A stretch of 64,000 nucleotides of DNA from assembly GCF_000383595.1 (NCBI RefSeq), contig NZ_KB911581.1:2176265-2240264 (forward strand). Direction: 5' to 3'. The notes under the pieces were generated by a model, which saw nothing but the letters and a program-made list of their open reading frames with translations, was not told where the DNA came from and made no database searches. The position numbers and the translations under genes are program-made. Below are positions 17,452 through 25,323 of this stretch, piece by piece (the first letter of the stretch is position 1; every line of letters starts with the position of its first letter). This DNA comes from Streptomyces bottropensis ATCC 25435. GTDB lineage: Bacteria > Actinomycetota > Actinomycetes > Streptomycetales > Streptomycetaceae.

Positions 17452-20037
17452 TTGAAGCCGCCGCCCGCCCCCGAGGCCCGCACCCACGACACGAACAACC
17501 GCACTCCCCTCACCCCTGGCCAGCCCGGCGACGAACAGTCGCCCGCCCATGTGGAAACGAGGTTCGACCAGGCCGGACCGGGGTTCGGGCAGGTTGAGCC
17601 GAAGTCCGACCTCGCCGCCCTGGGCTCCGGCCAGACCACCGTGGGCTTCGGCCAGACCACCGTGGGCTTCGGCACGGCCGCTTCGGCGCACGGCCAGGCT
17701 CACCGGGGGGCCGCTCCGCCGGTCGGGCAGCGGCTCGGGCAGCCTGAACCGGGATCCGGTCACGCCGAGCCTCTGCCCGGCCAGGCCGGGCCGACGCCCT
17801 GCCGCACCGAGCCGGAACCCTGGCGGGACGAGCCCCTTCCGTACCCCGTGACTCCGGTCCCTCACCAAGCGGCGCCCACTCGCACACCGGTCCCACCACG
17901 TGATGAGTGGCTTCAGCCGGCGCCCGGCGAGACCGACGAAGCCCGCCCCACCGAGCCGCCCGACAGCCCCCTCACCGACCCTCTGCTCCACCCCGACCCG
18001 CACACCGCGGCCCAAGCCGCAGCGATCGAGAATCTCCTGCGCTGCTGGGTACGCGAGCACAACCTGACCTCCCCCCACGACGGCACCCTCCGCATCCCCC
18101 TCCCCACAAGCGCCACGACGCTCCTCGCCCCCGTGCACTACTGGTCCCTCAGCGGCTGGCACCGCTTCGGTCCGCCACGCCTCGCCGGCACCCCCGAGAG
18201 CGCACCCCCTCTCGACGCGGCGAAAGTGGCGGCCCTGTTGGCCGGTGAAGCGACTGCCCGAGGCCCGCTCAGGACCAACACGTACGAGCCCCGACCCACA
18301 GCAGCGCACGCCCCCACCACACCCCCACGCCCCCCGAGCGGCCCGGCGAGCACCGGTCCGCTCACCCGGCTCGACCATCCACACCGGCCCTCCCACGGGT
18401 CCGTCTCCGTCGACCGGCCCGGCCCCCTCGACCAGCCCGGCCGATCCGGACAGCGCGACCGGCTCGATCAGCTCGACCCACTCGATCTCATCGGACGGGT
18501 CGCCGACTCCACCCGACGCGTCGCCATGTTCATCGCCGAGCGCCGGGTCGGGCCCGCCGACGGTCCGGGCCGATTCCTCGCTGCCGAGCAGGCTCTCGTC
18601 CTCGGCCACCCCCTGCATCCGACGCCGAAAAGCCGGGAGGGCCTCTCGGAGCTCGAAGCGCGGCTCTACTCACCGGAGTTGCGTGGCTCCTTTCCCCTGC
18701 ACTGGCTGGCGATCGCTCCCTCCGTCATGTCGGCCGACTCGGCATGGACCGAGCGCGGTCGTGCTGTCCGCGTCGAACAGCTGACCGCCCGGCTGGCAGG
18801 CCCGGAGCTGCCGCTGCCGGAAGGCCACGGCGCCCTGCCCGTGCACCCCTGGCAACTTCGCGAGATCCGCCGCCGTCCGGCCGTCGCCGCTCTGTTCGAC
18901 GCCGGCCTGCTCAGGGACCTGGGGCCGCACGGCGACCCATGGCACCCCACTTCCTCCGTTCGCACCGTTCACCGCCATCACGCCCCCGCGATGCTGAAGC
19001 TCTCGCTGGGCCTGCGCATCACCAACTCCTGTCGCGAGAACCTCCGCAAGGAACTCCACCGCGGTGTCGAGGTCCACCGCCTGCTCCGCACCGGCCTGAC
19101 CGCGCAGTGGCAGGCGGCCCACCCCCGGTTCGACATCGTCCGTGACCCGGCGTGGCTGGGCGTCACCGCACCGGACGGCGGCCCTCTGCCCGGCCTGGAC
19201 GTGTTGGTCCGACACAACCCGTTCGGCCCGGTGGACGACGTGGCCTGTGTCGCGGGGCTCGTCTCACCGAGGCCGTATGCCCATGCCGAGTCGCGAGCCG
19301 CCCACCGCGCGGACCGTCGCAGTACGCAAGGCGAGGGCGCCGAGGGGCATCAGCCGCAGTACCCCGTCAGCACCCTCCGGCAGGGCCCCGACGCCGCTTC
19401 GGAAACGCACCTCATGGTCGGGTCCCGACTCGCCGATGTCGTGACCCGCCTCGCCGGGCGCACCGGTCGGCCCCGAGGAGCCGTCGCCGTCGAGTGGTTC
19501 CTGCGCTATCTGGAACAGGTCGTGCGCCCCGTGCTGTGGCTGGACGGCGAGGCAGGGATCGCCCTCGAAGCCCACCAGCAGAACACGCTCGTCCTGCTGG
19601 ACCCGGACGGCTGGCCCGTCGGTGGCCGGTACCGCGACAACCAGGGTTACTACTTCCGCGAGTCCCGCCGCGCGGATCTCGCAGCCCGACTGCCCGGCAT
19701 CGGCGAGCGCAGCGACACCTTCGTCTCCGACGAGGTCGCCGACGAACGGTTCGCCTACTACCTCGGCATCAACAACGTGCTCGGCCTGATCGGTGCGTTC
19801 GGCTCGCAGCGCCTCGGGGACGAGCGACTGCTGCTGGCCGCCTTCCGCCGCTTCCTCTCGCATGCGGCCACCGGCCCCGCCCGAATGAACACCACCCTGC
19901 CGGCCCAGCTGCTCGACTCACCTGTTCTGCGTTGCAAAGCCAACCTCCTGACCCGCCTGCATGGCCTCGACGAACTCGTCGGCCCCGTCGACAGCCAGTC
20001 CGTCTACGTCACCATCACCAACCCCCTCCATCGCTGA
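17452..20037 (+). CDS. IucA/IucC-type (NIS) siderophore synthetase with long N-terminal extension
   Basis: 861 residues as an open frame from TTG 17452; the true start could lie further in (GTG 17551 and others). NIS synthetases join citrate or dicarboxylates to amines or alcohols using ATP. Core motifs: GHPLHPTPKSREG (385-397), LHWLAIAPS, LPVHPWQ, SSVRT, LKLSLGLRITNS, EAHQQNTLV, RDNQGYY. The core starts at about residue 185; before it lie ~180 Pro/Gly/Gln-rich residues with a duplicated GQTTVGF, and another Pro-rich insert sits at about 275-345. Typical members have about 600 residues. Middle gene of the siderophore-type operon. Confidence 0.85.
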   Translation: MKPPPAPEARTHDTNNRTPLTPGQPGDEQSPAHVETRFDQAGPGFGQVEPKSDLAALGSGQTTVGFGQTTVGFGTAASAHGQAHRGAAPPVGQRLGQPEPGSGHAEPLPGQAGPTPCRTEPEPWRDEPLPYPVTPVPHQAAPTRTPVPPRDEWLQPAPGETDEARPTEPPDSPLTDPLLHPDPHTAAQAAAIENLLRCWVREHNLTSPHDGTLRIPLPTSATTLLAPVHYWSLSGWHRFGPPRLAGTPESAPPLDAAKVAALLAGEATARGPLRTNTYEPRPTAAHAPTTPPRPPSGPASTGPLTRLDHPHRPSHGSVSVDRPGPLDQPGRSGQRDRLDQLDPLDLIGRVADSTRRVAMFIAERRVGPADGPGRFLAAEQALVLGHPLHPTPKSREGLSELEARLYSPELRGSFPLHWLAIAPSVMSADSAWTERGRAVRVEQLTARLAGPELPLPEGHGALPVHPWQLREIRRRPAVAALFDAGLLRDLGPHGDPWHPTSSVRTVHRHHAPAMLKLSLGLRITNSCRENLRKELHRGVEVHRLLRTGLTAQWQAAHPRFDIVRDPAWLGVTAPDGGPLPGLDVLVRHNPFGPVDDVACVAGLVSPRPYAHAESRAAHRADRRSTQGEGAEGHQPQYPVSTLRQGPDAASETHLMVGSRLADVVTRLAGRTGRPRGAVAVEWFLRYLEQVVRPVLWLDGEAGIALEAHQQNTLVLLDPDGWPVGGRYRDNQGYYFRESRRADLAARLPGIGERSDTFVSDEVADERFAYYLGINNVLGLIGAFGSQRLGDERLLLAAFRRFLSHAATGPARMNTTLPAQLLDSPVLRCKANLLTRLHGLDELVGPVDSQSVYVTITNPLHR
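17628..17669 (+). repeat. 21-bp perfect tandem duplication in the NIS synthetase 5' region
   Basis: Two identical 21-bp units (17628-17648, 17649-17669) encode two copies of a seven-residue GQTTVGF unit in the extension of the synthetase. Confidence 0.9.
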
Positions 20038-20139
20038 CCGGGGCGTTCGCTGCTGTGCGGCCCCGCTCGGCTTGGTCATCCCGACTCCCTCCAGCCCCGA
20101 GGAACATGACCCACCCGATCTCCTGAGAGGAACGTCGCC

Positions 20140-20892
20140 GTGGCTCCCACCGACGCGAGCACCGACGCGAGCACCGACACCGGCCCAGCCTCGACCCCGA
20201 CGTGCCATGAGGACACGCTCGAACTGCGCCTGCCCGACGACTTCCTCGCCCTGCTGTCCGAGGACGGCGGCGCGTGCGGCGGTGAGACCGAACCGGCGCA
20301 CCAAGGCCCCCGGGCCGACGGCGAACTGCTCGACCACCTCGCCGACTGGGGGCCGGTCGTCACCTCCGCAGGCACCCTGCACCTGGTCCCTGTTCGCCTC
20401 GAACGGGAGCTCCCGCTGATCTCCCGCTGGATGAACGACACGACCGTGGCCTCGTACTGGCAGCTCGCCGGCCCCGACGACGTGACCGCGGACCACCTCC
20501 GCACCCAGCTCTCCGGAGACGGCCGCAGCGTGCCCTGCCTCGGAATGCTGGACGGCACCCCCATGAGCTACTGGGAGATCTACCGGGCAGACCTCGACCC
20601 CATCGCCCGCCATTACCCCGCCCGTCCCCACGACACCGGGGTCCACCTCCTCATCGGACCCGTGGCCGACCGGGGGCGGGGTCTGGGAGCCACCCTGCTC
20701 CGCGCCGTGGCCGATCTCGTCCTCGACAGAAGACCTTCCTGTGCCCGCGTCGTGGCGGAACCCGACCTTCGCAACTTTCCCTCCGTCTCCGCGTTCCTGA
20801 GCGCAGGCTTCCGGTTCTCCGCAGAGGTCGACCTGCCCGACAAGCGGGCCGCTCTCATGATCAGAGACCGGCTCCTTCGCGATCTGATGTAG
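20140..20892 (+). CDS. GNAT acetyltransferase, siderophore-biosynthesis type (IucB-like)
   Basis: 250 residues, GTG 20140 with GAGAGGAA upstream. After a ~30-residue low-complexity start the protein matches the Acetyltransf_8/IucB family: ISRWMNDTTVASYWQLAG, a YWEIYRADLDPI segment, the HLLIGPVADRGRGLG acetyl-CoA loop and AEPDLRNFPSVSAFLSAGF. These enzymes acylate hydroxylamino or amino groups of siderophore precursors. Third gene of the operon after the aminotransferase and the NIS synthetase. No monooxygenase or decarboxylase is found alongside. Confidence 0.85.
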   Translation: MAPTDASTDASTDTGPASTPTCHEDTLELRLPDDFLALLSEDGGACGGETEPAHQGPRADGELLDHLADWGPVVTSAGTLHLVPVRLERELPLISRWMNDTTVASYWQLAGPDDVTADHLRTQLSGDGRSVPCLGMLDGTPMSYWEIYRADLDPIARHYPARPHDTGVHLLIGPVADRGRGLGATLLRAVADLVLDRRPSCARVVAEPDLRNFPSVSAFLSAGFRFSAEVDLPDKRAALMIRDRLLRDLM

Positions 20893-21099
20893 ATCCGATG
20901 TGGATCTCCTGTGGCGCCGTCACTTTTGGTACACCGCCCGCGACGGTCCGGTTCCCGATCACCGCCGACGAGATCTCCGGACTCCCGGGGAATCCACCCG
21001 GCCCGACGAAGAGACAACGGTCTTGATCCCGCACCTCACGCCTCGTGCTTCCGCCTGGATAACCCGTTTGTCAGTGGTGAGCCGTAGGGTGGTCGCGCT

Positions 21100-23100
21100 A
21101 TGACGAAGCCCTCACTCCACGAACTCCTGCACGCCGCTGTCGCCGCTGTCGGCGGTATGGAGCGCCCCGGCCAGGTGACCATGGCCGAAGCCGTCGCGGA
21201 GGCGATCAACGACGGTTCCCATCTGCTGGTCCAGGCGGGCACCGGTACCGGAAAGTCGCTCGGTTACCTGGTGCCCGCACTCGCGCAGGGAGAGCGCGTC
21301 GTCGTGGCGACGGCGACCCTGGCGCTGCAGCGCCAGCTCGTGGAGCGGGACCTGCCGAGAACGGTCGACGCGCTGCATCCGCTGCTGCGCCGCCGCCCCG
21401 AGTTCGCGATGCTCAAGGGCCGGTCGAACTACCTGTGCCTGCACCGTCTGAACGAAGGCGTGCCCCAGGACGAGGAGGAGGGCCTCTTCGACCAGTTCGA
21501 GGCGGCCGCACCCTCCACCAGGCTGGGCCAGGACCTGCTGCGGTTGCGGGACTGGTCGCAGGAGACCGAGACCGGCGATCGTGACGACCTCACCCCGGGC
21601 GTCTCCGACCGGGCGTGGGCGCAGATCTCCGTGTCGTCCCGGGAGTGTCTGGGCGCGTCGAAGTGCGCGTACGGCGCCGAGTGCTTCGCCGAGATGGCCC
21701 GGGAGCGGGCCAAGCTCGCCGAAGTGGTCGTCACCAATCACGCGCTGCTCGCGATCGACGCCATCGAGGGCGCGCCGGTCCTCCCGCAGCACGAGGTGCT
21801 GATCGTGGACGAGGCACACGAACTCGTGTCACGAGTGACCGGCGTGGCGACCGGCGAACTCAGCCCGGGCCAGGTCAACCGCGCTGTGAAGCGGGCGGCG
21901 AAGCTCGTCAACGAGAAGGCCGCCGACCAGCTCCAGACCGCCGCCGAGGGATTCGAGAGGGTCATGGAGCTGGCCCTGCCGGGCCGTCTGGAGGAGGTCC
22001 CCGAGGATCTCGCCTACGTCCTCATGGCGTTGCGTGACGCCGCCCGTACGGTGATCTCGGCGATCGGCAGCACGCGCGACAAGTCCGTCCAGGACGAGGA
22101 CGCCGTGCGCAAGCAGGCGCTGGCGGCCGTGGAGAGCGTGCACGACGTGGCGGAGCGGATCAGCAACGGCTCCGAGTGGGACGTCGTCTGGTACGAACGT
22201 CATGACCGGTTCGGAGCGTCCCTGCGCGTCGCCCCGATGTCCGTGTCGGGTCTCCTGCGGGAGAAGCTCTTCGCGGACCGTTCGGTCACCCTGACCTCGG
22301 CCACGCTCAAGCTGGGCGGCGACTTCAACGGCGTGGGCGCCTCACTGGGTCTCGCGCCGGAGGGCACCGAGGGGGACGACCTTCCGCAGTGGAAGGGAGT
22401 GGACGTCGGATCGCCGTTCGACTACCCGAGGCAGGGCATCCTCTACGTCGCCAAGCATCTTTCGCGGCCCGCGCGGGACGGCGACCGGGCGGACATGCTG
22501 GACGAGCTCACGGAGCTGATCCAAGCGGCGGGCGGCCGGACCCTCGGTCTGTTCTCCTCGATGCGGGCCGCCCAACTGGCGGCGGAGGAGCTGCGGGCCC
22601 GGATCCCCGAGTACCCGATCCTGCTCCAGGGCGAGGAGACGCTCGGCGAGCTGATCAAGGGCTTCGCGGCCGACCCGAAGACCTGTCTCTTCGGCACGCT
22701 GTCGCTCTGGCAGGGCGTCGACGTGCCGGGTCCCAGCTGTCAGCTGGTCGTCATGGACAAGATTCCGTTCCCGCGCCCCGACGACCCCCTGATGAGTGCC
22801 CGGCAGAAGGCCGTCGAGGAAGCGGGCGGCAACGGCTTCATGGCCGTCGCCGCCACCCACGCGGCCCTGCTGATGGCCCAGGGCGCCGGCCGCCTCGTAC
22901 GGGCGCAGGGAGACCGCGGCGTGGTCGCCGTCCTGGATCAGCGGCTGGCGACCGCGCGGTACGGCAGCTACCTGAAGGCGTCACTGCCCGACTTCTGGTA
23001 CACGACGGACCGTAACCAGGTCCGTAGGTCGCTCGCCGCGATCGACAGCGCGGCGAAGGACAGGGAAGCAGGGGTGGAGGCCGAGACGGCGGAAGCATGA
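21100..23100 (+). CDS. DinG/XPD-like ATP-dependent DNA helicase
   Basis: 666 residues. Superfamily 2 helicase: Walker A QAGTGTGKS (about 45-53), four Fe-S cysteines in YLCLHRL, ECLGASKC and GAECF (about 108-195), DEAH box IVDEAHELV (about 235), late motif with WQGVDVPG and QGAGRLVRAQGD. Likely unwinds damage-related or replication-conflict structures. TAGGGT at 21085-21090 lies 9 bp before the ATG and may be its -10. It converges on lexA across a perfect hairpin, but no LexA-type box was seen upstream. Confidence 0.9.
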   Translation: MTKPSLHELLHAAVAAVGGMERPGQVTMAEAVAEAINDGSHLLVQAGTGTGKSLGYLVPALAQGERVVVATATLALQRQLVERDLPRTVDALHPLLRRRPEFAMLKGRSNYLCLHRLNEGVPQDEEEGLFDQFEAAAPSTRLGQDLLRLRDWSQETETGDRDDLTPGVSDRAWAQISVSSRECLGASKCAYGAECFAEMARERAKLAEVVVTNHALLAIDAIEGAPVLPQHEVLIVDEAHELVSRVTGVATGELSPGQVNRAVKRAAKLVNEKAADQLQTAAEGFERVMELALPGRLEEVPEDLAYVLMALRDAARTVISAIGSTRDKSVQDEDAVRKQALAAVESVHDVAERISNGSEWDVVWYERHDRFGASLRVAPMSVSGLLREKLFADRSVTLTSATLKLGGDFNGVGASLGLAPEGTEGDDLPQWKGVDVGSPFDYPRQGILYVAKHLSRPARDGDRADMLDELTELIQAAGGRTLGLFSSMRAAQLAAEELRARIPEYPILLQGEETLGELIKGFAADPKTCLFGTLSLWQGVDVPGPSCQLVVMDKIPFPRPDDPLMSARQKAVEEAGGNGFMAVAATHAALLMAQGAGRLVRAQGDRGVVAVLDQRLATARYGSYLKASLPDFWYTTDRNQVRRSLAAIDSAAKDREAGVEAETAEA

Positions 23101-23104
23101 CGGA

Positions 23105-23148
23105 CGGCCGGCGGTCCGTCCCGGAGCATCGGGACGGACCGCCGGCCG
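23105..23148. terminator. Bidirectional terminator between dinG-like gene and lexA
   Basis: Perfect 19-bp inverted repeat (23105-23123 and 23130-23148) with a 6-base loop GAGCAT, starting a few bases after the helicase stop. Confidence 0.92.
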
Positions 23149-23191
23149 CGTTTCGCGCACATCGTCAGGCCCCGCAGATGTTCATCGGCGA

Positions 23192-23238
23192 GTCCTGGAC
23201 AAGCCAGGACCCCGGAACCGGCGCAGTGGATTCCGGGG
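23192..23238. terminator. Two short hairpins downstream of lexA
   Basis: GTCCTGG/CCAGGAC (23192-23210) and CCCCGGAA/TTCCGGGG (23210-23238). On the minus strand they follow the lexA stop by about 50 bp. Confidence 0.5.
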
Positions 23239-23286
23239 CCTGGATCAGGGGCGGGGACGAGCACGGGGACCGTCCGCCGCTGGGTG

Positions 23287-24063
23287 TCAGACGCGGCGCA
23301 GGACGGCCACCACCTTGCCGAGGATGGTCGCGTCGTCACCCGGGATGGGCTCGTAGGCCGCGTTGTGCGGGAGCAGCCAGACGTGGCCGTCCTCGCGCTT
23401 GAAGCGTTTGACCGTGGCCTCGCCGTCCAGCATGGCGGCCACGATGTCGCCGTTCTCGGCGACCGGCTGACGGCGGACCGTCACCCAGTCCCCGTCGCAG
23501 ATGGCGGCCTCGATCATGGAGTCGCCCACGACCTTGAGGACGAAGAGTTCGCCGTCCCCCACCAGCTGGCGGGGGAGGGGGAACACGTCCTCGACGGATT
23601 CCTCGGCGAGGATCGGGCCACCGGCGGCGATCCGCCCGACGAGCGGCACGTACGAAGCGGCCGGTTTGCCCGCGGTGTCCGTCGGCTGCGCCGAGGACTG
23701 GTCGGAGCCGCGGACCTCGTACGCACGTGGGCGGTGCGGGTCGCGGCGCAGGAAGCCCTTGCGCTCCAGTGCCATCAGCTGGTGTGCCACGGAGGATGTG
23801 CTGGACAGGCCGACCGCCTGGCCGATCTCCCGCATCGACGGCGGGTATCCACGCCGTTGCACCGAGTCCCTGATCACCTCGATGACCCGGCGCTGCCGAT
23901 CGGTGAGCCCGGAGCTGTCCGCCCTGATGCCTGGAGGTCGGCCGGGCAGGGCTCGCTTGGGCCCTTCATGGTTCGTGGCTTCGTTCATCGCATGCACCGG
24001 CTCGAGTCGGCTCTGGGAGCGGTCCTGGGCAGTGATGGTGGCACTGTCAGCGGTGGTGGTCAC
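23287..24063 (-). CDS. lexA: LexA SOS repressor
   Basis: 258 residues from GTG 24063 (GAGAGGGG upstream). N-terminal winged HTH with [18 protein letters not shown]; self-cleavage site Ala-Gly within [12 protein letters not shown]; catalytic Ser in GDSMIEAAI and Lys in GEATVKRF. It binds SOS boxes and is cleaved with RecA help after damage. The first ~45 residues before LTDRQRRVI are a poorly conserved extension. A candidate LexA box lies about 60-75 bp upstream, consistent with autorepression; nrdR-nrdJ is divergent. Confidence 0.95.
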   Translation of the reverse strand: MTTTADSATITAQDRSQSRLEPVHAMNEATNHEGPKRALPGRPPGIRADSSGLTDRQRRVIEVIRDSVQRRGYPPSMREIGQAVGLSSTSSVAHQLMALERKGFLRRDPHRPRAYEVRGSDQSSAQPTDTAGKPAASYVPLVGRIAAGGPILAEESVEDVFPLPRQLVGDGELFVLKVVGDSMIEAAICDGDWVTVRRQPVAENGDIVAAMLDGEATVKRFKREDGHVWLLPHNAAYEPIPGDDATILGKVVAVLRRV

Positions 24064-24123
24064 GTCGGCCCCTCTCGATGGTCTCCCGTGCAGCACAACG
24101 GTAGTTGCTTTCGAAAGGTTGCG

Positions 24124-24139
24124 CCAAACACACGTTCGA
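24124..24139. promoter_or_regulatory. Candidate LexA (SOS) box
   Basis: CCAAACACACGTTCGA matches the actinobacterial SOS pattern TCGAAC-N4-GTTCGA at 10 of 12 fixed positions. It lies 61-76 bp upstream of the lexA start codon, as expected for autoregulation. Confidence 0.65.
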
Positions 24140-24445
24140 GTGAAAAACCGTGGATTACCGGACGTGGCCTTCTGTCTGGGTGTAGGGCCTGAGCTTCGGC
24201 GGACAAAAGCACTGATTGCTGTACTCTTCACCGCCGGAACGGCTGGCCTTGTGGGCCGCTGTCGCCGCGTGGCCCAGTCTGCCACCCGGTACTTCACCGG
24301 CCGGGTACCGACCCCTTCCTTTGTGCCGCCTTACCGCGACCGCGTCCGCTCCGCGACGGTGCGGCTGCGCTCCGCGACGGCGCCCGCGTCCGGTACGTGC
24401 CTCTACGTGGGCGACACGCGCGCCGTAGGTGGATTTACGTGCCAA

Positions 24446-24461
24446 GCCCTACATCTAGTGC
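24446..24461. promoter_or_regulatory. Candidate NrdR box upstream of nrdR-nrdJ
   Basis: Read on the minus strand, the core CTAGATGTAG fits the NrdR consensus core C-W-A-T-A-T-A-T-W-G except for two T/A to G changes. NrdR sites usually come in pairs about 31 bp apart; only a poor partner (near 24414-24429) was found. Confidence 0.5.
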
Positions 24462-24601
24462 TTGGATTGCCGCAACAGCCCAGAAGTTGTGGTCCCCCGG
24501 GTCCTAGGCCTCTTGGTCATCCCCTATGCTTGGGGCTGCTTCCGCGGGGCCCGAGGGACCTGTGGGGGCTATCGAGTCGTGCTGTGAGGAGGGTTGGAGT
24601 T

Positions 24602-25165
24602 ATGCACTGTCCCTTCTGCAGGCACCCCGACAGCCGTGTCGTCGACAGCCGTACGACGGACGACGGCACGTCGATCCGCAGGCGCCGTCAGTGTCCCGAC
24701 TGCTCCCGTCGTTTCACGACGGTGGAGACGTGTTCGCTGATGGTGGTCAAGCGGTCCGGCGTGACCGAGCCCTTCAGTCGTACCAAGGTCATCAACGGCG
24801 TCCGCAAGGCATGCCAGGGGAGGCCCGTCACCGAGGACGCGCTCGCCCAGCTCGGCCAGCGGGTCGAGGAGGCGGTGCGCGCGACCGGAAGCGCCGAACT
24901 GACCACCCACGACGTGGGGCTGGCCATACTCGGCCCGTTGCAGGAGCTGGACCTCGTCGCCTACTTGCGGTTCGCCTCGGTCTACCGGGCGTTCGGCTCG
25001 CTGGAGGACTTCGAGGCCGCCATCGGGGAACTGAGGAACGAGCAGCACCAGCGCCCGGTCGCGAACGACGAGGACGTCGAGAACGCGGCCGAGGGGCGCC
25101 CGAAGAACGACCGCGGGTCCGGAGGGGCTGCCCAAGTCCCCGTGCCCGCCAACGCCGCCGACTGA
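24602..25165 (+). CDS. nrdR: Transcriptional repressor NrdR
   Basis: 187 residues, ATG 24602 preceded by GAGGAGGG. N-terminal zinc ribbon CPFC...CPDC (residues 3-34), then an ATP-cone domain beginning [16 protein letters not shown]. NrdR senses (d)ATP and represses ribonucleotide reductase operons. About 35 extra acidic, low-complexity residues follow the ATP cone. It is 158 bp upstream of nrdJ and probably cotranscribed with it, the known nrdRJ arrangement of Streptomyces. Confidence 0.96.
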   Translation: MHCPFCRHPDSRVVDSRTTDDGTSIRRRRQCPDCSRRFTTVETCSLMVVKRSGVTEPFSRTKVINGVRKACQGRPVTEDALAQLGQRVEEAVRATGSAELTTHDVGLAILGPLQELDLVAYLRFASVYRAFGSLEDFEAAIGELRNEQHQRPVANDEDVENAAEGRPKNDRGSGGAAQVPVPANAAD

Positions 25166-25323
25166 CGGCGGGCCGCACCGCCGGACCGAAGGGTCCGGAC
25201 GATCGGCGGCGATCCAGACCTGTCGCGAACGGCTGTGCGGCCGGGTCGCGACACAAGACAGAACACCGTGTCACGGGAACAACGCGACACTTCAGGGCGT
25301 TTACGCCCGTACAGGGAGGCGGC

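Larger units (their letters stand above)
24064..24601. other. Divergent regulatory region lexA / nrdR-nrdJ
   Basis: No gene seen in 538 bp. It holds a LexA-type box (24124-24139), a palindrome CTTTCGAAAG (24108-24117), a duplicated GCTCCGCGACGG near 24350-24380 and an NrdR-type box (24446-24461). Confidence 0.6.

Noticed and set aside
15580..18618. A ~1000-codon open frame on the minus strand across the siderophore operon
   Set aside because: It is antisense to two genes with clear motifs, has no domain or ribosome site, and arises from the GC-biased third codon position.
24300..24601. Coenzyme B12 riboswitch upstream of nrdR-nrdJ
   Set aside because: No B12-box-like sequence or matching long-range hairpins were found; in Streptomyces the riboswitch is known for the nrdABS operon, not nrdRJ.
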